In this document: piece by piece, positions 16,285-23,840 of the stretch
Position numbering within the stretch: position 1 is the stretch's first letter
How the letters are laid out: each line of letters starts with the position of its first letter
From: Saprospiraceae bacterium
GTDB lineage: Bacteria > Bacteroidota > Bacteroidia > Chitinophagales > Saprospiraceae
Direction: 5' to 3'
Assembly (NCBI GenBank): GCA_020628085.1
Contig: JAHDFQ010000006.1
Coordinates: forward strand, 5,375-44,224
Length of the DNA: 38,850 bases
Notes under the pieces: model-generated
The model's database searches: none
Seen by the model: the letters and a program-made list of their open reading frames with translations, nothing else
Told to the model about the DNA's origin: nothing
Translations under genes and position numbers: made by a program

Positions 16285-18039
16285 TCAATCTTTATACGAT
16301 TTGATCCAATCTCTTACTTGTTTTTCTAATATAAAAAGCGGGACAGAACCATTCTTCAAAATTAGATCATGAAAATCTCTGATATTAAAACGATTACCCA
16401 ATTTTGCTTCTGCTAACTGACGAAGTTCTCTAATTTTTAATTCTCCAATTTTGTAAGACAATGCCTGTGCGGGCCAACCAATATAGCGATCAATTTCAGT
16501 ATTGACTTCGTGCATTGAAAGTGCTGTATTAGAAGCCATAAAATCGACGGCTTCTTGGCGAGTCCAACCTTTAGCATGCATACCTACATCTACGACTAAT
16601 CGACACGCCCGCCACATCTCGTAGGTCATCCGTCCAAAACGAGTATATGGTGTCGTGTAAATACCCATCTCCTCTCCTAGCCATTCGCAGTATAACGCCC
16701 AACCTTCGCCGTAAGCACTTAAATAGGTTTGCGTTCTAAATGGTGGCAAACCTTCAATCTCTTCCGCTAAAGATATTTGCAAATGATGTCCAGGCACGGC
16801 TTCATGTAAGGTTAATGCTGGTAAAACATACAATGGACGAGCTGGCAAATTATAAGTGTTGACCCAATAAAAGCCTGCCCGATGCTCGGCTGCCGATCCT
16901 GTAGAATAACGTCCTGTCGTATATTTAGGCGCAATAGCTGCTGGCACCGCTTCTACACCATAAGATAATCGAGGTAATTTTCCGAAATACTGAGGTAAAA
17001 CACCATCAATTTTTTTAGAAAGATAGGATGCTTCTTTTAGTAAACATTCTGGTGTATCGCAATAAAACTGTTGATCCGTTCTCAAAAAGTTCAAAAATTC
17101 AGCAAAACTTCCATCATAGTTCACCTCCTTGATAACAGCCTCCATATCTTTCCGAATTCGAGCGACTTCTTGTTGTCCGAGTTCAAAAATTTCATCAGCG
17201 GTCATATCTAAAGTAGAATAATAATTGACTCGTTGCTGATAGTATTCTTTCCCCTTTGGTAGATTTGTAGCTCCTAACGTCGTTCGAGCAGCAGGTCGAT
17301 ATTCATTCTTTATGAAATCACTAAACATTTTATATCCAGCAATTATGCTCGTATCAATAGCTGCCCAAGCCGCATCACGGATTTGATGTTTCTCTTTTTC
17401 TGTAAAAGTAGTTGGCATATTTTTAAACGGCGTAGCAAAATAGCTGTCTGATGGATTATCAACCACATGCGGATCAATCCCACTTTCATAATTATCAAGT
17501 ATGATCCGTGGCAAGGTCATCCCTTTTTGGATACCTAGCCGCATGAGTTCAATATGCTGAGTTGCAAATGATTTGAAGTAGGCCAATTGCTCTATATATG
17601 CTTCAAACTCTTCTATGGTTTCTGGTTTTGTCCGCCCTACCAAGTACACATAATCAATATGAAATCCACTATCCGAATCTATTGGAATCAAATAGGTTTC
17701 AAACTCTATTTGGGCTATCGCATCTTCCACAATAAATCGGAACATATCATAACTCACCTGATCTGTTTCGTCTAATTTTGACCTATTAATGGCGTTTATT
17801 TCTGTCAAAATCCCCTTCCATCCTTCCAAAAAAGCCAACTGTCCTTCTACTGAAATCGGTGAAATTCCATTCGACCAATCACAAGGCACTAACATTTTAT
17901 TGGTAGTTTTCCGAAATTCTCGCTCTTTTTTAAAAATTTTATACAGTTTCTCAGATTCATTAGTTTGAGCTTGCACCACACTAATTAAACTACTGATTAT
18001 CAACATAATAAAAACCAACTTACATCTATCTAATAACAT
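16285..18039 (-). CDS. DUF885 family exported metallopeptidase-like protein
   Basis: The 584-residue protein has a signal peptide (about 1-25, ending VVQAQ) and a long helical body. The key motif is LHEAVPGHHLQ with H412-E413 and H418-H419, the HExxxGHH hallmark of DUF885, followed by YGEGWALYCEWLGEE that supplies the third acidic ligand. The arrangement resembles M2/M3-type zinc peptidases, and characterised relatives are peptidases, so a periplasmic or secreted peptidase is likely. Length is normal (550-600). The upstream region (18040-18155) leads directly into the inverted-repeat array of the four-helix-bundle cassette. Confidence 0.88.
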   Translation of the reverse strand: MLLDRCKLVFIMLIISSLISVVQAQTNESEKLYKIFKKEREFRKTTNKMLVPCDWSNGISPISVEGQLAFLEGWKGILTEINAINRSKLDETDQVSYDMFRFIVEDAIAQIEFETYLIPIDSDSGFHIDYVYLVGRTKPETIEEFEAYIEQLAYFKSFATQHIELMRLGIQKGMTLPRIILDNYESGIDPHVVDNPSDSYFATPFKNMPTTFTEKEKHQIRDAAWAAIDTSIIAGYKMFSDFIKNEYRPAARTTLGATNLPKGKEYYQQRVNYYSTLDMTADEIFELGQQEVARIRKDMEAVIKEVNYDGSFAEFLNFLRTDQQFYCDTPECLLKEASYLSKKIDGVLPQYFGKLPRLSYGVEAVPAAIAPKYTTGRYSTGSAAEHRAGFYWVNTYNLPARPLYVLPALTLHEAVPGHHLQISLAEEIEGLPPFRTQTYLSAYGEGWALYCEWLGEEMGIYTTPYTRFGRMTYEMWRACRLVVDVGMHAKGWTRQEAVDFMASNTALSMHEVNTEIDRYIGWPAQALSYKIGELKIRELRQLAEAKLGNRFNIRDFHDLILKNGSVPLFILEKQVRDWIKSYKD

Positions 18040-18145
18040 ATTTCAACCTGTTTTATTCGTTTACAAATGCTTACAATTAATTACAAACGAAATTAAACGT
18101 TTATTTCCCGACTCTGGCTTGGAGTTGCCCGTAGTTTTGCATTGT

Positions 18146-18153
18146 CAAATTTA
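18146..18153 (-). promoter_or_regulatory. Possible -7 element of the DUF885 gene
   Basis: On the minus strand TAAATTTG matches the Bacteroidota TAnnTTTG core about 107 bases upstream of the DUF885 ATG. The expected -33 position falls within the repeat array starting at 18156, where no well-spaced TTG is seen, so this is weak. Confidence 0.3.
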
Positions 18154-18155
18154 TT

Positions 18156-18213
18156 AAGTGTTCACGTGTTATTGTGCTCAAGTGTTCACGTGCTTTTACA
18201 CTTACGTGTTATT
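18156..18213. repeat. Left repeat arm of the four-helix-bundle cassette
   Basis: AAGTGTTCACGTG occurs at 18156-18168 and again at 18180-18192 (24-base spacing), with ACGTGTTATT at 18164-18173 and 18204-18213 and GTGCTCA at 18174-18180. The stretch 18173-18193, reverse complemented, matches 20 of 21 bases with 23817-23837 and nearly matches the right arm at 18701-18720. Confidence 0.85.
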
Positions 18214-18238
18214 TTTTATCTGTAATTAAATTATTAAT

Positions 18239-18616
18239 GTGAAAATAAGAAAATTTGAAGACTTAGAATGTTGGAAAGCGGCACGTGTGTTGGCAACCAG
18301 TACATACAAGTATAGTAATTATGGTAAAATATCAAAAGACTTTGATCTTAGAAATCAACTGAGACGAGCAGCTATATCTGTAATGAATAATATAGCAGAA
18401 GGTTTTAGGCGATATTCTCGAAAAGAGTTTAAACGTTTTTTAGATATCGCCCAAAGCTCGGCAGCCGAAGTAAAAAGTATGCTCTATATCATCGAAGATA
18501 TTGGATATATGAATTCTAAAGAACTTCATCACTTACATATACAAGTTGATAGAGCAAGAGCATTGTGTCTTGGGATGATAAAATATGTTAGCAGAACAAT
18601 TAAAAATAAATTATAA
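18239..18616 (+). CDS. Four-helix-bundle protein (S23/23S-rRNA IVS-encoded, Avd-like family)
   Basis: This 125-residue protein matches the TIGR02436-type four-helix-bundle family: FEDLECWKAARVLA, FDLRNQLRRAAISVMNNIAEGF, RKEFKRFLDIAQSSAAEVKS and a last helix about 85-120. The start is GTG (18239); the ATG two bases earlier is followed at once by a stop in its own frame. Relatives are encoded in 23S rRNA intervening sequences and, as Avd, in diversity-generating retroelements, where they bind nucleic acid and partners. No reverse transcriptase, variable repeat or rRNA is present here. Inverted repeat arrays bracket the gene (18156-18213 and 18627-18741), like an IVS stem with the ORF in the loop. 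It is inserted between the divergent DUF885 and ssb genes. Function is unknown. Confidence 0.9.
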   Translation: MKIRKFEDLECWKAARVLATSTYKYSNYGKISKDFDLRNQLRRAAISVMNNIAEGFRRYSRKEFKRFLDIAQSSAAEVKSMLYIIEDIGYMNSKELHHLHIQVDRARALCLGMIKYVSRTIKNKL

Positions 18617-18626
18617 AATATCATGG

Positions 18627-18741
18627 TACGTGAACACTCGAATGAGTCAGTACATGAACACTTTAAAAAAATAAATAATAAATCGCTCATGTTTAGCAAA
18701 ACGTGAACACATGAGCACATTCTTAACATGAACACGATACG
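18627..18741. repeat. Right repeat arm of the four-helix-bundle cassette
   Basis: Four related units, inverted relative to the left arm, lie at 18627 (TACGTGAACACTC), 18651 (TACATGAACACTT), 18700 (AACGTGAACACAT) and 18725 (AACATGAACACGA). ACGTGAACACATGAGCACAT (18701-18720) is repeated exactly at 23819-23838. Confidence 0.85.
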
Positions 18742-18761
18742 TTCATAAAACTTTAAATACG

Positions 18762-19136
18762 ATGAATAATTTACGAAACAAAGTGCAGTTGATTGGAAAA
18801 TTGGGAATGAATCCTGAAATGAGAACTTTCAACAATGGTCAGAAACTAGCGAGAGTATCTATTGCAACAAAGGATATTTTTAAAAATGCTAAAGGTGAAA
18901 AAGTAGTGGAGACACAGTGGCATCGCTTAGTGGCTTGGGGAAAAACAGCGGAGAATATGGAAGTCTTTTTGAAAAAAGGAAACGAAATTGCTGTAATGGG
19001 TCGTTTACAACACCGAAGTTATGAGGATAAAATGGGTAACAAACGAAATATCACAGAAATATCTGTCAATGAATTCATGTTGCTTTCTAGTGCTGCAAAA
19101 CAAGATAAAAATGTGGAAGCATCAGTAGCAGCATAG
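18762..19136 (+). CDS. ssb: Single-stranded DNA-binding protein without an acidic C-terminal tip
   Basis: The 124-residue protein is an OB-fold SSB: MNNLRNKVQLIGKLGMNPEMR, TQWHRLVAWGKTAENMEVFLKKGNEIAVMGRL and an ITEISVNEFMLL final strand. It ends with NVEASVAA and lacks both the glycine-rich linker and the DDDLPF-like tip that ordinary replication SSBs use to bind partners. It is therefore likely an accessory SSB paralogue, or one with a different partner interface. The ATG follows the right repeat arm of the four-helix-bundle cassette by 20 bases, so its promoter may lie in or across that element. It is convergent with the M1 peptidase gene. Confidence 0.93.
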   Translation: MNNLRNKVQLIGKLGMNPEMRTFNNGQKLARVSIATKDIFKNAKGEKVVETQWHRLVAWGKTAENMEVFLKKGNEIAVMGRLQHRSYEDKMGNKRNITEISVNEFMLLSSAAKQDKNVEASVAA

Positions 19137-19163
19137 GGAGCGTCATTGATACTATCGTCAACC

Positions 19164-19202
19164 AAAAAAATGGGGTGATTGAATATTGATCTCAATCACC
19201 CC
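19164..19202 (-). terminator. Terminator of the M1 peptidase gene
   Basis: GGGGTGATTGA (19172-19182) pairs perfectly with TCAATCACCCC (19192-19202). On the minus strand the hairpin is followed by ATTTTTTTGG, a proper U-tract, so it mainly terminates the minus-strand gene; ssb may share it as a hairpin without a U-run. Confidence 0.85.
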
Positions 19203-19232
19203 ACCATGTGAATGTTGATATAATATTAACGC

Positions 19233-21839
19233 TTAAAGCTGCTGATAAATCTGCTTCAATTGTCCGTTGGATTCTTTCTCTTTGATCATATTAATAATCT
19301 CATTGAGTTGATTCACTTTTTGAGTGTAGCGATTTCGATCCAAATCATTTGCCGAAGCTAATGCTCCTTGATATTCAGTTCTTAAATCAGCCATAGCTTT
19401 TGTCGCACCATATCGTCGCCAAGGAGATTGTGCCTGATCGACTGCCATTTCTTTTAAGAAACTTAACGCTCGTCCAATACTAGGATCGCTATCATTTACG
19501 GCTAAAAATAGGTAGTTTGCCATAAAACTAATGGCGTCATAACCATCTGTTTTAGAGGCATTTTTTTCAAAAAACTCCATTTTAGAAGGATCACCTGATT
19601 CTGTGTAAATCTCACTAATGGCAGCAATGATGGAACCGTTTTCACTCTTTTCTAACTTGGTTGCATAGTCTGCCGCAGCGGCTTTGTCAATGGCAGCAAC
19701 CCCCATTAGTCCTGACGCTTGTACCATTGGTGACGGATCATTTTCTAATGCTTTTTTCATAGCTGGCAAATACGATGAATCACCTGATTCTGCTAATTTC
19801 CCTAAAGCTGCAGCACGAACTTCTGAATGTTTATCATCAACCATTTTGGCATAAGTTGGCATCAAACCAGCGCTCACAGGTGATACATTTAGTGCTGCAC
19901 CACGAATGGCCCAAAACTTATCATTTAGGGCTGCCCTCATCACCGATTGTGCGCTTTCTGATGGGCTATCTTTTAATGCAATCATAGCTTCATAACGATC
20001 CATAAATTGAGGCGCGTTGAAGTATTGAAACACATATTGATCCTCTGTTTTATTGTCTTTTACTTCCCATAGTAATACTCGATCTGCATCAACGTTGACC
20101 AGTTGCGGTTGTTCAGTTACATCAAAAGTAAAGGTCTGTTTGCGTTCTGTCATTCGCACATCATATCGTCTTGGGGACGCTTTTCCAACATACACATCAA
20201 TGGCTAATGGCATTTCAAAAATTGCTGGCATTCGGTCAGGGTTCTGTATTTGTTCCATCATCACATTGATTTGCTTATTTTCTTCGTCGTAGCTGTAATC
20301 AATCGTAACATCAGGATGACCAGGTTCTAAATACCATTGGTTGAAAAACCAGTTTAAGTCTTGTCCCGTTACATCTTCAAATGCCATCCGCAATTCATCT
20401 ACTTCTACATCTGAATATTGATTGTCCATCAAATATTTATTCAAGCCAGCCCAAAAAGCATCATCGCCAATTTGGTTACGCAACATGTGTAAGACCAAGC
20501 CACCTTTATTATAACTGTGGGCATCAAACATATCCTCTTTATCATTATAGCCAAAGTGAATCAATGGATGGATTTTTTGACGAGATTCGCCTATGTAACC
20601 ATTCATTTCGGTTAATCGGTGATAGTCCGCTTCGTCTTTCCCGTATTTATGTTCTAACCATAAATATTCAGAATAATTTGCAAAACCTTCATTCAAGGTC
20701 AAGTTTGCCCAGCTTTCACAGGTAACCAAATCACCAAACCAATGATGGAACATTTCGTGTGCAACGATTTTATCATTGTTATCGTCAATCAATTCATTAG
20801 CATGACGCTGTACAAATTCTCCAAAAATAACCGCTGAGGTATTTTCCATTGCACCCGATACATAGTCTCGAACTACGATTTGAGAATATTTTGGCCAAGG
20901 ATATTTATACCCCGTTTTTTCTGAAAAGAAATCGAGCATTTCTAGCGTATTCGCAAAAATAGCACGCGCATCTTCTTCATAATCAGGTTCTACATAATAA
21001 TCGACCACCATATCGTTCCATTTGTCTTCGACCACAGCAAATTCTCCGACACCAATCATAAATAAATACGGAGCATGTGGCAAGTCCATTTTCCAATAAT
21101 CGGTACGAGTACCATCACTATTTTTGGTAGAAGATTGCTTGATACCATTGGATAGGGTTTTGTATTTATCCTGAACGGTAATGTACAATTCTTGCGTACA
21201 ACGCTCATTCGGTTTATCAATAGTTGGAAACCAACGAGAGTTACTCTCCGTCTCTCCCTGTGTCCAAATCTGCATGGGTTTGGTTGGGTCGCTGTTATCG
21301 TGGTTGATAAAAAACAGACCTTGATCGGACGTGATTGCTGCGCTACCACCTTTCTCATTACGTTCGGCAGGTTTTGCTACATAATCAACAAAAACTTCTA
21401 ATTCTTGATCTTTAGTATATTCTCGTCCTAGATCAATTTTTAGTTTGTAACCGTCATATTCATATTGGAGTGGTGATTTTGATTTAGCATCCAAAACACT
21501 ATTAATATCAAAATTCTTAGCATCCAATTCCAAGAAGCGATTGGCATAAAAATAAGGTTTTAATCGAAGGGTTGCTTTACCGATCACCCGTTGTTTTTCC
21601 CAGTCAAACCGCACATCTAATTTAGTGTGTAGGAGATCGTACATTTTGGTTGCTTCGGCATTATACACAGGCAGTTCAAAATCTTCTGGTGCTTTTTGAC
21701 TGTCTGTCTTAGGTGCAGAAATGACTAAGGTATCCAAGTTCCTTTCCTCGGATAAGGTGGCTTCCAGTGGAATTTTCTTGCTTTTACAAGCTGCAAATAG
21801 TAGCGATATGATGGCTACGAAATAAAGGGATTTATTCAT
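19233..21839 (-). CDS. M1-family metallopeptidase lipoprotein (aminopeptidase N-like) with HEAT-type C-terminus
   Basis: The 868-residue protein begins with a lipoprotein signal (SLLFAAC, Cys18). The M1 exopeptidase motif GAMEN is at 329-333 and the zinc site HEMFHHW at 361-367, with the third ligand Glu384 in LNEGFANYSEYLW. All catalytic residues are present. After about residue 600 the sequence becomes alpha-helical repeats of HEAT/ARM character (AMIALKDSPSESAQSVMRAAL, VRAAALGKLAESGD). It is thus a membrane-anchored aminopeptidase, probably periplasmic or surface-exposed, cleaving N-terminal residues from peptides. Length is normal for the Bacteroidota form. Convergent to ssb, with a terminator between. 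Confidence 0.93.
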   Translation of the reverse strand: MNKSLYFVAIISLLFAACKSKKIPLEATLSEERNLDTLVISAPKTDSQKAPEDFELPVYNAEATKMYDLLHTKLDVRFDWEKQRVIGKATLRLKPYFYANRFLELDAKNFDINSVLDAKSKSPLQYEYDGYKLKIDLGREYTKDQELEVFVDYVAKPAERNEKGGSAAITSDQGLFFINHDNSDPTKPMQIWTQGETESNSRWFPTIDKPNERCTQELYITVQDKYKTLSNGIKQSSTKNSDGTRTDYWKMDLPHAPYLFMIGVGEFAVVEDKWNDMVVDYYVEPDYEEDARAIFANTLEMLDFFSEKTGYKYPWPKYSQIVVRDYVSGAMENTSAVIFGEFVQRHANELIDDNNDKIVAHEMFHHWFGDLVTCESWANLTLNEGFANYSEYLWLEHKYGKDEADYHRLTEMNGYIGESRQKIHPLIHFGYNDKEDMFDAHSYNKGGLVLHMLRNQIGDDAFWAGLNKYLMDNQYSDVEVDELRMAFEDVTGQDLNWFFNQWYLEPGHPDVTIDYSYDEENKQINVMMEQIQNPDRMPAIFEMPLAIDVYVGKASPRRYDVRMTERKQTFTFDVTEQPQLVNVDADRVLLWEVKDNKTEDQYVFQYFNAPQFMDRYEAMIALKDSPSESAQSVMRAALNDKFWAIRGAALNVSPVSAGLMPTYAKMVDDKHSEVRAAALGKLAESGDSSYLPAMKKALENDPSPMVQASGLMGVAAIDKAAAADYATKLEKSENGSIIAAISEIYTESGDPSKMEFFEKNASKTDGYDAISFMANYLFLAVNDSDPSIGRALSFLKEMAVDQAQSPWRRYGATKAMADLRTEYQGALASANDLDRNRYTQKVNQLNEIINMIKEKESNGQLKQIYQQL

Positions 21840-21903
21840 TATTTTATGTTGTTTGTTATTTTTTGAATATTTGGTACTGATTGTATCGGGTTATATAATT
21901 TAT

Positions 21904-22518
21904 TTATGATCTACATTCTTTTTGGTAAGGAGATTTCATATTTACAAATTCTAGTACACTATCCAAGATAGAAATTGGATCATCTCCAAATACTCTTTGT
22001 TCGTAGTTCCACATAACTCTATTAGAAGTTTTTTCATAAATTTGAAAAGAAACCTTCGATTTTCTTTTAGGTGCTCTAAGTAATCCTAGACCTGTGGCGA
22101 AAGCAGCAGATAATGCTATTTCAGGATCTGGGTCTGTTAAGAAAAAATCAGAAAATATAATTTCATCAACCGCTAGGATAGAACAAATTTCTATAGGATT
22201 ATTGCTCGAGTTATTCTTTAACCTATTTGCTTCTAGTATTTCATTTGTACTTTCTATGTCTTTAATAATTATGTTTTCTCCTCGTCTAAAACTATCAAAA
22301 ATAATAGCCTGCATTTCAAAAGACTTTTCTTTTAATAGTTTTTTATAAGCTTCCATATCCTTTACCTTTCTATTTTCAATGTATAATTTGGGAGGAATAA
22401 TCGCGATTTTACGCTCATCACATGGATCAATTTTCCATGTAGTATTATGATATACCTTTCCGCAACCTACACTTATACAAGTCGTAACTATACAAAGTAA
22501 TATAAACTCTATTTTCAT
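21904..22518 (-). CDS. Predicted lipoprotein of unknown function
   Basis: The 204-residue protein has a lipoprotein signal peptide (TTCISVGCG, Cys19 likely lipidated). The mature part has alternating strands and helices, including RKIAIIPPKLYI (about 36-47), ILAVDEIIFSDFFLTDPDPE (about 112-131), a Gly/Ala-rich stretch and VSFQIYEKTSNRVMWNYE (about 155-172). This resembles CsgG/TolB-N-like lipoproteins such as GNA1162, in which a Rossmann-like half domain is followed by a MW-type strand, but similarity is by pattern only. No family name can be given with confidence. It lies 64 bases upstream of the M1 peptidase gene on the same strand and may be co-transcribed. Confidence 0.7.
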   Translation of the reverse strand: MKIEFILLCIVTTCISVGCGKVYHNTTWKIDPCDERKIAIIPPKLYIENRKVKDMEAYKKLLKEKSFEMQAIIFDSFRRGENIIIKDIESTNEILEANRLKNNSSNNPIEICSILAVDEIIFSDFFLTDPDPEIALSAAFATGLGLLRAPKRKSKVSFQIYEKTSNRVMWNYEQRVFGDDPISILDSVLEFVNMKSPYQKECRS

Positions 22519-22687
22519 ATTATTAATAAATCAAGTCTGACTATAAAATAAAAGGACGTGATCATTTCACCAATTCATCATATTCGAACTATTAAAAAGT
22601 TTATCATATATTAAAGCACTTTTTTAGATAATCATTACCAGAACTACATCGTTAATATAATATTTAGCAAAATAATGATTCCCTTTC

Positions 22688-23683
22688 CTACACCTTCAAC
22701 AACAATTTCCCCATTTTGTCACCATTAAACAAACGGAGTAAAGTTTCTGGGAAGGTTTCAATACCGTCCACAATAAATTCTTTGGAGTGGAGTTTGCCTT
22801 GCATCATCCAACCACCCATTTCCATGGCAGCCATGCGGTAATCTTTAGCGTAGTCCATGACGACCATACCTTGCATACGAGCCCGATTGACCAATAAGGA
22901 TAAATAGTTACTTGGCCCTTTGACAGGTGTTTCATTATTATACTGAGAAATAGCACCACAAATGACGATACGGGCGTGCATATTGATGCGTCCAAGAGCG
23001 GCGTCTAGGATTTCACCTCCAACATTATCAAAATACACATCAATACCTTTAGGACAAGTGCGTTTAATGGCTTTATGGATATTTTCGTTTTTGTAATCAA
23101 TGGCATCATCAAAACCGAGTGTATCGACTAGATATTTACATTTTTCTGCACCGCCAGCAATTCCGACGACTCGGCAGCCTTTGACTTTGGCAATTTGCCC
23201 AACGACCGAACCCACTGCACCTGCACCACCTGATACTAAAACAGTATCTCCTTCTTTTGGCTCACCTACATGTAACAAACCAAAATAAGCCGTCATTCCT
23301 GGCATTCCTAATACACCCAAAAACTTGGGTAATGGTGCTATACTTGGATCAACTTTGTGCGACATTTTTCCGTCTGAAACAGAATATTTTTGTACACCAC
23401 CCCAACCAGAAGCAAAGTCACCCACTTTGAATTTATCATTTTTGGATTCGATGACCTCGCCGACTGTCCCTGCTCGCATCACATCGCCCAAAGCTACTGG
23501 TGGAATGTAGGAACGAACATCTCGCATCCATCCTCGCATTGCTGGATCAAGAGAAATGTATTCGTTTTTGACCAAAAATTCGCCATCTTTTAGAATTGGC
23601 ATTTCGTTTTCTTCTATCGAAAAGTCACTCGCTTTTGGCATTCCTACTGGTCGAGCAATTAATTTGATTTGTGTATTTTTCAT
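22688..23683 (-). CDS. NADP-dependent medium-chain oxidoreductase (LTB4 12-hydroxydehydrogenase/curcumin reductase type)
   Basis: The 331-residue protein is a zinc-free MDR enzyme. The N-terminal GroES-like part includes the NEYISLDPAMRGWM segment that marks the PTGR/curcumin-reductase branch. The Rossmann loop is AGAVGS (154-159), followed by GCRVVGIAGG (169-178). NVGGEILDAAL and RIVICGAISQYNN are also typical. Such enzymes reduce alpha,beta-unsaturated ketones or aldehydes with NADPH in the cytosol. Length is normal. The 154 bases upstream hold the gene-less repeat element 23689-23840, so its promoter overlaps or lies within that repeat. Confidence 0.93.
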   Translation of the reverse strand: MKNTQIKLIARPVGMPKASDFSIEENEMPILKDGEFLVKNEYISLDPAMRGWMRDVRSYIPPVALGDVMRAGTVGEVIESKNDKFKVGDFASGWGGVQKYSVSDGKMSHKVDPSIAPLPKFLGVLGMPGMTAYFGLLHVGEPKEGDTVLVSGGAGAVGSVVGQIAKVKGCRVVGIAGGAEKCKYLVDTLGFDDAIDYKNENIHKAIKRTCPKGIDVYFDNVGGEILDAALGRINMHARIVICGAISQYNNETPVKGPSNYLSLLVNRARMQGMVVMDYAKDYRMAAMEMGGWMMQGKLHSKEFIVDGIETFPETLLRLFNGDKMGKLLLKV

Positions 23684-23688
23684 TTTCT

Positions 23689-23840
23689 AACGTGTTCGTG
23701 TGTTAACGCCTGCCTGCCGCAGGCAAGTGTGCATGTGTTCACGTGCGATTATTTAGATATGATCTATTCAGGTATTTACGTTTTTTGCTTTCATGTACAT
23801 TCAATTTTGTACTTGAGCACGTGAACACATGAGCACATCA
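23689..23840. repeat. Gene-less inverted-repeat element related to the four-helix-bundle cassette
   Basis: ATGTGTTCACGTGC (23733-23746) is the perfect inverted copy of GCACGTGAACACAT (23817-23830), separated by 70 bases without an ORF. The right arm includes ACGTGAACACATGAGCACAT (23819-23838), identical to 18701-18720. The left arm also contains CGTGTTCGTGTGTTAACG (23691-23708) and the GC-rich 19-mer (23709-23727). The element fills almost the entire space between two minus-strand genes, and its right end overlaps the stop codon of the DUF5916 gene. Confidence 0.85.
23709..23727. repeat. GC-rich 19-mer repeat, copy 2 (near-perfect palindrome)
   Basis: CCTGCCTGCCGCAGGCAAG contains TGCCTGC and GCAGGCA around a single C. 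It matches 14336-14354 at 17 of 19 bases. The motif is nested in the inverted-repeat element 23689-23840. Confidence 0.8.

Noticed and set aside
18239-18616. A diversity-generating retroelement, because the four-helix-bundle protein resembles Avd
   Set aside because: No reverse transcriptase, template repeat or variable repeat is present nearby; only the inverted arms surround the gene.
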